Assembly (NCBI GenBank): GCA_029858145.1
Contig: JAOUFP010000145.1
Location: 1 to 7,019 of the forward strand
Direction of reading: 5' to 3'
DNA length: 7,019 nt
DNA from: Nitrospirota bacterium
GTDB taxonomy: Bacteria; Nitrospirota; Thermodesulfovibrionia; Thermodesulfovibrionales; UBA6898
The position numbers and the translations under genes are program-made. Positions 1 to 6,410 of this stretch are shown in pieces. Numbering within the stretch: position 1 is the first letter of the stretch; each line of letters begins with the position of its first letter. The notes under the pieces were generated by a model. That model did no database searches. It saw nothing but the letters and a program-made list of their open reading frames with translations, and was not told the DNA's origin.

Positions 1-54
1 TCATACTCTATTCGCGATGTTGTGCTCTTTCCGCAGCTGAAACCGGAAAAATAG
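1..54 (+). CDS. lysS: Lysyl-tRNA synthetase, C-terminal end (partial)
   Basis: Only the last 17 codons are in the window. They read SYSIRDVVLFPQLKPEK and end at a TAG (52-54). Class II lysyl-tRNA synthetases end with motif 3, in which an arginine sits in a SIRDVxLFPQL-type stretch just before the C terminus, and this piece matches that pattern. The enzyme charges tRNA-Lys with lysine in the cytoplasm. The reading frame is open to the left edge. lolC starts 75 nt downstream with no obvious terminator between them, so lysS, lolC and lolD could be co-transcribed; that last point is inferred. The call rests on a short but very characteristic tail. Confidence 0.85.
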   Translation, partial: SYSIRDVVLFPQLKPEK

Positions 55-128
55 GTGATGGATCTGATCTTGCGCCCAGTTAAACTGTTCTGTCCGGCAA
101 CTGCCCTGCTGCCCCCCTTTTTAGCGGC

Positions 129-1358
129 ATGAAGCTCCCCTATCAGATTTTCATAGCGTTGCGGTACATGAGATCAAAGAAAAAATACCGCGGCGTATCT
201 GTTACAACCGCAATCTCCATCGGAGGCGTCGCAGTCGGCGTTATGGCGTTGCTTGTTGTTTTATCGGTAATGAGCGGATTTCACCAGGACCTGCAGAAAA
301 AAATCCTCGGCGCGAATGCCCATATCATCATCAGGGATTATAAAGGCACTATTCAGGATTATGAAAAGGCCGCCATGAAGCTGAAGGGAGAGGAAAACGT
401 AGTGTCCTACGCGCCCTTTGTCCTCGGTCAGGTGATGGTTTCTTACGGCAACAGGACACACGGTGTTTTTCTGCGAGGAATAAACGCTGACACCGAATCA
501 AAAACAACCGAAATTCTCTCCCATATCAAAGATGGCGACTTCAAAAAACTCGCAGAAGAAGGAGAAATCCCCGGCATCATTTTGGGGAAAGAGCTTGCGT
601 CCAGCCTCGGGGTTTTTATCAACGACAGGGTCAATATCGTATCGCCGCTGGGTGAGATAGGGCCGATGGGGATGCTTCCGAAAGTCAGTCAATTCAGGGT
701 TGTCGCGATATTTGAAATCGGCATGTTTGAATATGATTCCAGTCTTGTTCTGACAAATATCAAAGAGGCACAGGACTTCTTCGATTTGGGGAGCGCCATC
801 TCCGGCATCGAGGTCAGGCTGAATGATATTTACAGAGCACCCGAAATAAAAAAGGACCTTCAGTCGAAACTGGGCTTTCCCTATTATGTCATGGACTGGA
901 TGCAGATGAACAAGAATCTCTTTTCAGCCCTGAAGCTCGAAAAATTCGCAATGTTTGTAATCCTCGTCCTGATAGTCCTGGTGGCTTCATTCAACATCAT
1001 CAGCAACCTTATCATGAATGTCATAGAAAAAAGCAGGGAGATTTCGATACTGAAGGCGATAGGAGCAACGAACAGTGGGATTATGGCAATCTTCATCTTC
1101 CAGGGCCTCTTCATCGGCCTCATAGGAACAGTTATCGGCGTTCTGGGTGGTTTTCTCCTGGGGTATATCCTGAATACATATCAGATTATAAAACTGCCCG
1201 CGGATGTCTATTACCTGAGCCATCTCCCGGTCAAGATGAGTCTCTTCGACTTTGTCACTGTGTCGGTTTCAGCCATAACCATCACCTTCCTTGCTACAAT
1301 ATATCCTGCCTGGCAGGCTGCCAAACTGGACCCTGTTGAACCACTGAGATATGAATAG
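129..1358 (+). CDS. lolC: Lipoprotein-releasing ABC transporter permease LolC/LolE (LolF-type)
   Basis: Inner-membrane permease that extracts mature lipoproteins from the inner membrane and passes them to the periplasmic carrier LolA, powered by LolD. The 409-aa length is normal for the family. The N terminus (PYQIFIALRYMRSKK) is the usual LolC/E amphipathic start. TM1 lies at about 27-49. A large periplasmic domain follows (about 50-270), ending in the DWMQMNKNLFSALKLEK stretch. TM2 is at about 273-297, TM3 at about 318-346 and TM4 at about 373-396. The cytoplasmic coupling segment ISILKAIGAT (305-314) and the C terminus YPAWQAAKLDPVEPLRYE are family hallmarks. Only one LolC/E-type gene is visible, so a homodimeric LolD-LolF-like arrangement is possible, but a second permease could lie elsewhere. 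The ATG is well supported by homology but has no Shine-Dalgarno; it overlaps the TGA of a 24-codon upstream ORF (ATGA). Confidence 0.93.
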   Translation: MKLPYQIFIALRYMRSKKKYRGVSVTTAISIGGVAVGVMALLVVLSVMSGFHQDLQKKILGANAHIIIRDYKGTIQDYEKAAMKLKGEENVVSYAPFVLGQVMVSYGNRTHGVFLRGINADTESKTTEILSHIKDGDFKKLAEEGEIPGIILGKELASSLGVFINDRVNIVSPLGEIGPMGMLPKVSQFRVVAIFEIGMFEYDSSLVLTNIKEAQDFFDLGSAISGIEVRLNDIYRAPEIKKDLQSKLGFPYYVMDWMQMNKNLFSALKLEKFAMFVILVLIVLVASFNIISNLIMNVIEKSREISILKAIGATNSGIMAIFIFQGLFIGLIGTVIGVLGGFLLGYILNTYQIIKLPADVYYLSHLPVKMSLFDFVTVSVSAITITFLATIYPAWQAAKLDPVEPLRYE

Positions 1359-1367
1359 GAGCAGCAT

Positions 1368-2039
1368 ATGGGACATCTGATAGAAGCGGACAGGATTCAT
1401 AAATCCTTCGAAACGCCGGCGGGTGAGCTTACCATCCTGAGGGATATCAGCCTTTCGATAGCCGAAGGCGAAATGCTCGGGATAGTCGGCGCCTCGGGAG
1501 CGGGCAAAAGTACACTTCTTCACATACTCGGGGCGCTGGATAAACCAAGTTCAGGCAAAATTCTTTTTCAGGGAAAAGATATCTTCTCGATGGATGACAG
1601 GATGCTTGCGGACTTCAGAAATTCCAGCATCGGGTTCGTTTTCCAGTTTCATCACCTCCTTCCCGAATTCAGTTCGCTGGAAAACGTCATGCTTCCGGGC
1701 CTCATCAGCAACAGACCTTTTGAGGAGACCGAAAAGCAGGCGAAGGCGCTCCTTGACGATCTCGGTCTTTCCAAAAGACTGAGACACAGGCCCGGTGAAT
1801 TGTCCGGAGGCGAGCAGCAGCGCGTGGCTGTTGCGCGGGCACTCCTGCTTAATCCGAAAATAGTGCTGGCTGATGAGCCGACCGGCAACCTGGACACCGC
1901 TACAGGCAACGCTCTTTTTGATCTGTTCATCGAACTCAACAGAACAAGGAAGATCACCTTCGTGATAGTGACCCATAACAAAACCCTCTCTGACGGGTGC
2001 CACAGGGTGCTTGAAATGGCAGACGGCACGTTCATATAA
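1368..2039 (+). CDS. lolD: Lipoprotein-releasing ABC transporter ATPase LolD
   Basis: Cytoplasmic ATPase that drives lipoprotein release by the LolC/E permease. Its 223 aa is typical. All ATPase elements are visible: Walker A GASGAGKST (41-49), Q-loop Q93, ABC signature LSGGEQQR (145-152), Walker B IVLADEPTG with catalytic E170, D-loop NLD (174-176) and H-loop H203 in VTHN. The segment FQFHHLLPEF (92-101) is the LolD-specific motif that contacts the permease and separates LolD from general MacB/FtsE ATPases. The start is fixed by AGGAG at 1357-1361, 6 nt before the ATG. This Shine-Dalgarno overlaps the lolC stop codon, so the two are very likely translated from one mRNA. A 169-aa antisense frame over this gene is a shadow. 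Confidence 0.95.
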   Translation: MGHLIEADRIHKSFETPAGELTILRDISLSIAEGEMLGIVGASGAGKSTLLHILGALDKPSSGKILFQGKDIFSMDDRMLADFRNSSIGFVFQFHHLLPEFSSLENVMLPGLISNRPFEETEKQAKALLDDLGLSKRLRHRPGELSGGEQQRVAVARALLLNPKIVLADEPTGNLDTATGNALFDLFIELNRTRKITFVIVTHNKTLSDGCHRVLEMADGTFI

Positions 2040-2066
2040 TCCTCGCCGGCGTTCAGCCATATTATC

Positions 2067-2095
2067 CTGAAATATTTTTTCTCCTGCGATATACT
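2067..2095 (+). promoter_or_regulatory. Candidate sigma-70 promoter for the NosL/DUF2318 gene pair
   Basis: In the 117-nt gap after lolD there is CTGAAA at 2067-2072 (4 of 6 matches to TTGACA), a 17-nt spacer, and TATACT at 2090-2095 (5 of 6 matches to TATAAT). The surrounding DNA is AT-rich. This would start transcription near 2102, about 55 nt before the NosL-type gene. No clear intrinsic terminator follows lolD, so read-through from the lol genes is also possible. The call comes from reading the motif by eye. Confidence 0.4.
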
Positions 2096-2156
2096 ATCAG
2101 CAAAAAAATAATGTGCGTCTCTTCAGAGAAATACCTTTACAAAGGAGATAAATCAG

Positions 2157-2636
2157 ATGCAAAGAAAATTCTGCATTGTAATTCTGGCGCTTTTTTCCAT
2201 AATGCTTTTTTCGGTTCCATTTTCCGGTGCGGCGGATAAAAAGCCTGTTCAGGTCATGCCCTCGGACAAATGTCCTGTATGCGGGATGTTCGTCGCCAAA
2301 TATAAGAGCTGGCTGGCAGAGATTATCTTTACTGACGGCTCCTACGCTGCGTTCGACGGCCCCAAGGACATGTTCAGGTACTATCTTAATCTGAAAAAAT
2401 ACAATCCGGCGAAGGCAATCGCGGATGTCGGCAGCTTATATGTAACGGAATATTATTCTATCGAGATGATAGATGCTCAAAAGGCTTATTTCGTCCAGGG
2501 GAGCGATGTTTACGGCCCCATGGGAGTTGAATTGGTACCCCTTGCATCCGAGTCAGCGGCAAAGGAATTTCTGAACGACCATAAGGGCAGGAAGATACTC
2601 AGATTCAAGGAAATTACCGAAGAACATCTCAAATAA
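2157..2636 (+). CDS. NosL-family exported protein (copper-chaperone-like)
   Basis: Predicted periplasmic 159-aa protein of the NosL family, whose characterised members bind Cu(I) and supply copper to the CuZ site of nitrous oxide reductase. Family signatures run in order: CPVCGM at 39-44 (cysteines 39 and 42, Met44, the likely metal ligands), FTDGSYAAFDGPKDMF at 58-73, and the stretch from YFVQGSDVYGPMG (111-123) to ELVP (125-128). Residues 5-22 are hydrophobic after a basic start, and S23-G-A25 before A26 fits signal peptidase I cleavage. There is no lipobox, whereas many NosL proteins are lipoproteins. AAGGAG (2142-2147) lies 9 nt before the ATG. The DUF2318 gene follows after 1 nt. No nosZ or nosDFY gene is nearby, so the copper client is unknown and it may not serve N2O reductase. 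The symbol is left blank for that reason. Confidence 0.85.
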   Translation: MQRKFCIVILALFSIMLFSVPFSGAADKKPVQVMPSDKCPVCGMFVAKYKSWLAEIIFTDGSYAAFDGPKDMFRYYLNLKKYNPAKAIADVGSLYVTEYYSIEMIDAQKAYFVQGSDVYGPMGVELVPLASESAAKEFLNDHKGRKILRFKEITEEHLK

Positions 2637-2637
2637 G

Positions 2638-3102
2638 ATGAAACTCAAGGCGGTTAAGTTCCGCGGATATTTTTTATTTTTTGTGCTTATCCTCTTTTTC
2701 ACCGTATCTGTTGCCGGTTGCAGTAAACTTCCTGTGGAACACGAGGTTGTCACGCCCTCGGACGGAAAAATTGTCCTTCCTTTGGAGAAAGTCGGCGATG
2801 GGAAAGTCCATTTCTTTACCTATAAGAAATCAGGAAAACGGATAAACTTTTTTGTCAGGACAGACGGAGAGGGTGACCTGTCCGCGTATTTCGATGCCTG
2901 TTATACCTGCTATAAATTCAAAAAAGGATATCGGACAGAAGGCACTGATCTCATCTGCAATGAATGCAATCTGAAATTCGGAATCAGTGAGAAAATATGG
3001 GAAAACAAAGACTGCAGCCCTATCATGTTCAAAAGCCACATAGAGAACAGGAATCTGATCATCGAAGCATCGACTTTGGAAAAAGGCGCCAGACTCTTCT
3101 GA
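2638..3102 (+). CDS. DUF2318 (FtrD-like) Cys-rich lipoprotein
   Basis: 154-aa predicted lipoprotein: basic N terminus, hydrophobic stretch at about 11-25, then lipobox VAGC with lipidated Cys28. The mature part matches the DUF2318/FtrD-like domain, including KVHFFTYKKSGKRINFFVR (56-74), FDACYTCY with Cys88/Cys91, LICNECNLKF with Cys107/Cys110, and DCSPI with Cys126. Two CxxC pairs plus a later Cys suggest a metal or Fe-S site or dithiol chemistry. The family is annotated as iron-sulfur-containing and occurs in p19/Ftr iron-uptake clusters with FtsX-type ABC transporters. Ser29 after the lipidated Cys would, by the E. coli +2 rule, favour outer-membrane sorting; whether that rule holds here is unknown. 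The ATG lies 1 nt after the NosL stop, so translation is probably coupled. No strong Shine-Dalgarno is present. Confidence 0.8.
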   Translation: MKLKAVKFRGYFLFFVLILFFTVSVAGCSKLPVEHEVVTPSDGKIVLPLEKVGDGKVHFFTYKKSGKRINFFVRTDGEGDLSAYFDACYTCYKFKKGYRTEGTDLICNECNLKFGISEKIWENKDCSPIMFKSHIENRNLIIEASTLEKGARLF

Positions 3103-3150
3103 TGTGCTGCGCGGCATGTCCGCATAACGTGAGACCATTTGATAATGCAA

Positions 3151-3185
3151 GGGCTGTCTTCTGATGGAAATTTAAAGACTGTCCC
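3151..3185. other. Imperfect inverted repeat between convergent genes
   Basis: The 118-nt gap between two convergent operons holds GGG-CT-GTCTT (3151-3160) and AAGAC-TGT-CCC (3175-3185). These can pair as 5 bp, an internal loop, then 3 bp. There is no T-run on either side in either orientation, so it is a poor intrinsic terminator. It could be a remnant or a Rho-independent stop of low efficiency. No other recognisable element was seen in this gap. Confidence 0.2.
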
Positions 3186-3220
3186 GGACCTTCATGACCC
3201 TCATTGTACCTCTGTATTGC

Positions 3221-3895
3221 TCAAATCTCTTTAATCAATCCATTGGTCATTCTGATTTGTCTCTTGGCGTGTCTGGCAAGTTCAAGATTATGCGTGATGA
3301 AGATAAAGGTCAGCTTTTTTTCCTGATTGAGCTTCTCAAATAAATTCATGATCTCACCTTCCGTCTCTTCATCAAGATCTCCTGTCGGTTCATCCGCCAG
3401 TATCAGTTCAGGGTCGTTCATCAAGGCACGGGCAATAGCCACCCGCCTCTGCTGACCGCCGGAAAGCTGAGAAGGATAGGCGTTTAACTTGTCCCCGACT
3501 CCCACCATCTCAAGATATTCGACCGCTTTCTTCCCGTCGTTTGAAGTCTTGGCCCCATTGAATAATCCCGGCAGGAGGAGATTTTCCCTGGCTGTCAGAA
3601 CCGGCAGCAAACTGGCAAACTGGAACATAAAGCCGACTTTTCTGTTTCTGTATTCTGACAGTGCATCGTCATTCAGCAGGCATATGTCATTTCCCTCGAC
3701 CAGAATCCTTCCCGAGGAAGGTTTTATGATGCCTCCAATCATCGAAATAAAGGTTGTCTTGCCGGAACCCGAGTGACCCACTATTGAAACAAACTCCCCC
3801 TTCCCTATCTTAAGGGAGACATGATCCACCGCGTTGATAGCCAATTTATCAACGGTATAGATTTTCGAAAGGTCTTCAATTTCTATATGCTGCAT
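3221..3895 (-). CDS. ABC transporter ATPase, MacB/LolD/FtsE-like, partner of an FtsX-type permease
   Basis: 224-aa cytoplasmic ATPase. It carries Walker A GHSGSGKTT (40-48), Q-loop Q92, signature LSGGQQRR (144-151), Walker B LILADEPTG with catalytic E169, D-loop DLD (173-175) and H-loop H202 in ITHN, so it should be active. It belongs to the MacB/LolD subfamily that powers mechanotransmission by four-TM FtsX-type permeases. After the Q-loop it reads FQFASLLPVL instead of the HHLLPEF of the true LolD in this window, so it is a paralogue serving a different permease. The start follows AAGGAA (3901-3906 on the + strand) with 5 nt spacing, located inside the end of the permease gene. Only 2 nt separate the genes, so they form one operon. 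Context with DUF2318 and NosL proteins points to metal or redox-related export or assembly (inferred). Confidence 0.9.
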   Translation of the reverse strand: MQHIEIEDLSKIYTVDKLAINAVDHVSLKIGKGEFVSIVGHSGSGKTTFISMIGGIIKPSSGRILVEGNDICLLNDDALSEYRNRKVGFMFQFASLLPVLTARENLLLPGLFNGAKTSNDGKKAVEYLEMVGVGDKLNAYPSQLSGGQQRRVAIARALMNDPELILADEPTGDLDEETEGEIMNLFEKLNQEKKLTFIFITHNLELARHAKRQIRMTNGLIKEI

Positions 3896-3897
3896 GT

Positions 3898-5091
3898 CTA
3901 TTCCTTCTTAATCGCAAGCAAGGGCTCAAGTTTTTTGATCCTGTTTACCGGCATCATCGCTCCGGCAACACATACCGCAAAACCGACCAATAAACCGGCA
4001 ATGGCAATCACCGTATGCTGAATAAGCGAAAGACTTGCGGAAATATCCTTTAAGATATTGAAACTTCTCGAAAGAGAAGCCGAGAGGCTTACACCTGTGG
4101 CTATTCCGATAATGCTCCCCATAATGGCGATAATGAAAACCTCCAGCATGAAAAGCCTGACAATATGGGATTCTTTCGCGCCTATGGCGCGCATAATCCC
4201 CACCTCTTTCGACCGCTCATTTGCGATGGCCGAAAATATCGCCCATACAAGAAAGACCGCAAGGATTGAAGCCATGGAGATTGATACAAGAAATATCTTG
4301 TTGATGTCCTTCAGCGCATTGAGCAGGCTGCCGCCCATTTCCCGCCTTGAGACGACGTCAACCTCAACGATATCAGCCTCCACCTTTTTGCCCACAAGAT
4401 ACGGATCAAGTCCTTTTTTTAATTTCGCGAAGATAATAGAAATATCTCCGGTTTTCAGAGGAGACTTCCCGCTCGCGATGATATCATTAAGATTTTCTTC
4501 ATCCATGAAAAGAGCATTATCGAGTCCTGTACCGGTTTTGTCGAGCACACCCACGATTTTGAATTTATTGTTGAAAATCGTCTTTTCAACGTCCAGCAAC
4601 TCGAAACCGAGATTGTAGTCCGTCTCATAGCCGGCAATGGCCTCACCCTTTTTCAACTTGCGTCCCAGGGATTTCTGAAGCCAGGGATTTACGATAAAAT
4701 CGCTGCCCTGGTTAAAGGCTATGATCCTCGTTGGAGCGATATCACAGCAAAGCCCCGAGATGGTAGTGAGATAGGTCTGGTACGTCAACTCCTCTATCCC
4801 CTCTATCTTTCTTACCCGGTCGATTATTGATTTCGGCATATAGAAGGATGCTTCTTTTGATTCCAGAAGAAATTCTTCGGCATTACTCCTCGCCCCTACC
4901 GGGACAACCAGAAGATCAGCGCCGAACCGGTCAGATGTCTTTTTAATCCCGGAACTGACACTGACAACAAAAGAAAGCGCAAAGATCATAAGACAGACCA
5001 GCAGCGCGATCGAAAAAACAAGCGCACCGGTACGAAATGTCTTCCTTCTCAGATTTTTTATTGCAACAGTAAGAAAATTAAATTTATCCAT
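3898..5091 (-). CDS. FtsX/MacB-type ABC transporter permease
   Basis: 397-aa inner-membrane protein with the MacB/FtsX topology: N-terminal amphipathic stretch NFLTVAIKNLRRKTFRTG (5-22), TM1 about 23-45, a periplasmic domain of about 220 residues (46-265), TM2 about 266-289, TM3 about 312-337 and TM4 about 360-382. Between TM2 and TM3 the cytoplasmic coupling segment ERSKEVGIMRAIGAKESHIV (292-311) is typical of the family, as is the C-terminal PVNRIKKLEPLLAI. Proteins of this type do not form a channel; they transmit ATP-driven motion to the periplasm. Neighbouring cysteines C115-C116 in the periplasmic domain are unusual. The start fits the family, but the upstream sequence is AT-rich with no Shine-Dalgarno, and a strong terminator lies only 21 nt upstream. 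The substrate is unknown; similar permeases sit beside DUF2318 proteins in p19/Ftr clusters. Confidence 0.88.
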   Translation of the reverse strand: MDKFNFLTVAIKNLRRKTFRTGALVFSIALLVCLMIFALSFVVSVSSGIKKTSDRFGADLLVVPVGARSNAEEFLLESKEASFYMPKSIIDRVRKIEGIEELTYQTYLTTISGLCCDIAPTRIIAFNQGSDFIVNPWLQKSLGRKLKKGEAIAGYETDYNLGFELLDVEKTIFNNKFKIVGVLDKTGTGLDNALFMDEENLNDIIASGKSPLKTGDISIIFAKLKKGLDPYLVGKKVEADIVEVDVVSRREMGGSLLNALKDINKIFLVSISMASILAVFLVWAIFSAIANERSKEVGIMRAIGAKESHIVRLFMLEVFIIAIMGSIIGIATGVSLSASLSRSFNILKDISASLSLIQHTVIAIAGLLVGFAVCVAGAMMPVNRIKKLEPLLAIKKE

Positions 5092-5112
5092 TTATTTAAA
5101 AAGCTGCTTCAC

Positions 5113-5151
5113 AAAAAAAGCGGGCACCGGATAGTTTAACGCGATGCCCGC
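5113..5151 (-). terminator. Strong intrinsic terminator after the heme beta-propeller gene
   Basis: Read on the - strand, a 10-bp stem (one G-U pair) forms between GCGGGCATCG (+ strand 5142-5151) and CGGTGCCCGC (5120-5129), with a 12-nt loop, followed at once by seven T residues (5113-5119). It lies 46 nt beyond the stop codon of the propeller gene and in its direction of transcription. It therefore separates that gene from the FtsX-type permease gene, whose ATG is only about 21 nt further on. Confidence 0.92.
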
Positions 5152-5197
5152 CTAAATGCAATATTTCTACAAGATTTTTTTTGATTTTTATCTCAAA

Positions 5198-6322
5198 TTA
5201 CTTCCAGTTAGCCTCTATACCACAGAGGATGGCATTGCCTTTCCCGACATTCTCATGACAGGCATAGCATACCGATGTTGATTTACCGATTACCTTCTTG
5301 GCCTCTATATCATAGAGCTGGAGCGTGCCATCTTTGATGTCCTTGCCTTCTTTGTCCTTAATGGTCTGCCTTAAGGTCATCACGGCATATTTATTATCCG
5401 GTGTAGGGATAATGTCGTGGTTCTCGCCGGAAATCTCGGAGATTTCATCGAGAACTTTCAGCGTCTTGGCGTCTATCATATAGCCTCTGTCAGCACCGGA
5501 CTGGAAGAGGAGTTTGCCATCGCTTGAATAATACTGCCTGAAGGTGATCGTCTTGCCTGCAACACCGGTAATGGTATTTCTTGCAAGGACCTTGAGTTTG
5601 CCATTTTCCAATGCTGCCATATCAAGCAGGACAAGCTCTGTATTTCCCGTCCATTTTGTATGCCCGTCAGGAGTTTTGTTGAGCGTCAGGAGGAACGCTT
5701 TCATATCAGGAGTGTTTGTACCGTGTGCGAAGGTATAGGTTCCGCTGGTAATATCAGCACATGATTTGTCTTCGGCCAGAGCATCAACAAAGACACGATG
5801 TTTCAGCTTCATGCTGCTCTTGTCGTATACATCGATATATCCCTCATTAGCCATCGAAACAGCTATGTAAGAAGTCTTTGTCTGTCCGGAAGCACAGTAG
5901 TTCGCGCCGGTCCATACTGCACGTTCCGGTTTCTTGAAGGCAACATCCTGAATAACGTTGCCGGTTTTCAGATCGGATTTTCCGACGTGAAGATTTCCCT
6001 CCGGATCGAGTTTGTAGGTAGACCAGTACATAACGTTTCTGTCATTTACATCGATTCTCGGGTCATGTGTCGGGTGAGTTGTCTTGTCGCCAATGCTGAT
6101 CATATTGAGATCATTCACTTTAATTGGCTGATCAGTGTTATTGGGATCGATCGTGACATCAGCAACAGCAAAATGTCCACCCATCCCAGCAACATATAAT
6201 GTTCCAGAATACATCTTCTTTGCAGCAGTAGCAATCGGAGTCTTGGAATCAACTGTAGTGAACATGAGATATCCGCCGATTACCAGTGCCACCATTAAAG
6301 AAATGACTAATATTTTTTTCAT
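5198..6322 (-). CDS. Exported beta-propeller-like protein with C-terminal monoheme CxxCH
   Basis: 374-aa protein not recognised as a characterised enzyme. Residues 4-21 are hydrophobic after MKK; A31-T-A33 before A34 fits signal peptidase cleavage, otherwise it is a membrane anchor. The rest has the strand-turn pattern of a YVTN/WD-like beta-propeller: GTLYVAGMGGHFAVADV (40-56), YIDVYDKSSMKLKHRVFV (162-179), ELVLLDMAAL (229-238), RGYMIDAKTLKVLDEIS (279-295) and GTLQLYDIEAKKVIG (332-346). CYACH (352-356) is a heme-c attachment motif only 18 residues before the end, so there is no full cytochrome c domain. C143, C188 and C367 are further cysteines. Histidines H86, H200 and H302 start similar blade segments. 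GGGGAG (6329-6334) at 6 nt spacing selects the ATG at 6322; an in-frame ATG at 6376 is less likely because its GGGGAG abuts it directly. Likely a periplasmic electron carrier or sensor (inferred). Confidence 0.8.
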   Translation of the reverse strand: MKKILVISLMVALVIGGYLMFTTVDSKTPIATAAKKMYSGTLYVAGMGGHFAVADVTIDPNNTDQPIKVNDLNMISIGDKTTHPTHDPRIDVNDRNVMYWSTYKLDPEGNLHVGKSDLKTGNVIQDVAFKKPERAVWTGANYCASGQTKTSYIAVSMANEGYIDVYDKSSMKLKHRVFVDALAEDKSCADITSGTYTFAHGTNTPDMKAFLLTLNKTPDGHTKWTGNTELVLLDMAALENGKLKVLARNTITGVAGKTITFRQYYSSDGKLLFQSGADRGYMIDAKTLKVLDEISEISGENHDIIPTPDNKYAVMTLRQTIKDKEGKDIKDGTLQLYDIEAKKVIGKSTSVCYACHENVGKGNAILCGIEANWK

Positions 6323-6410
6323 TTTTTTCTCCCCGTAAAGTCTATTTTTTTGTCTCTTTCTGCACGAACTTGTCATCTCCCCATAGCTAAATACTTCTAC
6401 TCTTTTTTAA

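Noticed and set aside
1551..2060. 169-aa and 127-aa open frames on the - strand over lolD
   Set aside because: lolD has every ABC ATPase motif in its own frame; the opposite-strand frames show no recognisable domain.
3151..3185. A bidirectional intrinsic terminator between the convergent genes
   Set aside because: The stem is interrupted and there is no T-run on either strand, so it is listed only as a weak inverted repeat.
4058..4618. 186-aa open frame on the + strand inside the FtsX-type permease gene
   Set aside because: Antisense to a clear coding gene, no Shine-Dalgarno, and the low-complexity Ser/Arg/Met-rich translation is typical of a shadow frame.
3221..5091. Reading the ABC pair as NosF/NosY or as a second Lol system
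   Set aside because: The permease has the FtsX/MacB four-TM layout with a large periplasmic domain, unlike NosY, and the ATPase lacks the LolD HHLLPEF motif.
5798..6199. 133-aa + strand frame over the propeller gene
   Set aside because: It overlaps a gene with signal sequence, blade pattern and heme motif, and has no ribosome binding site or domain of its own.
6323..6376. Start of the propeller protein 18 codons earlier (MTSSCRKRQKN...)
   Set aside because: The extension places a basic stretch before the signal sequence and its GGGGAG directly abuts the ATG. The ATG at 6322 has GGGGAG at 6 nt spacing and a normal signal-peptide start.
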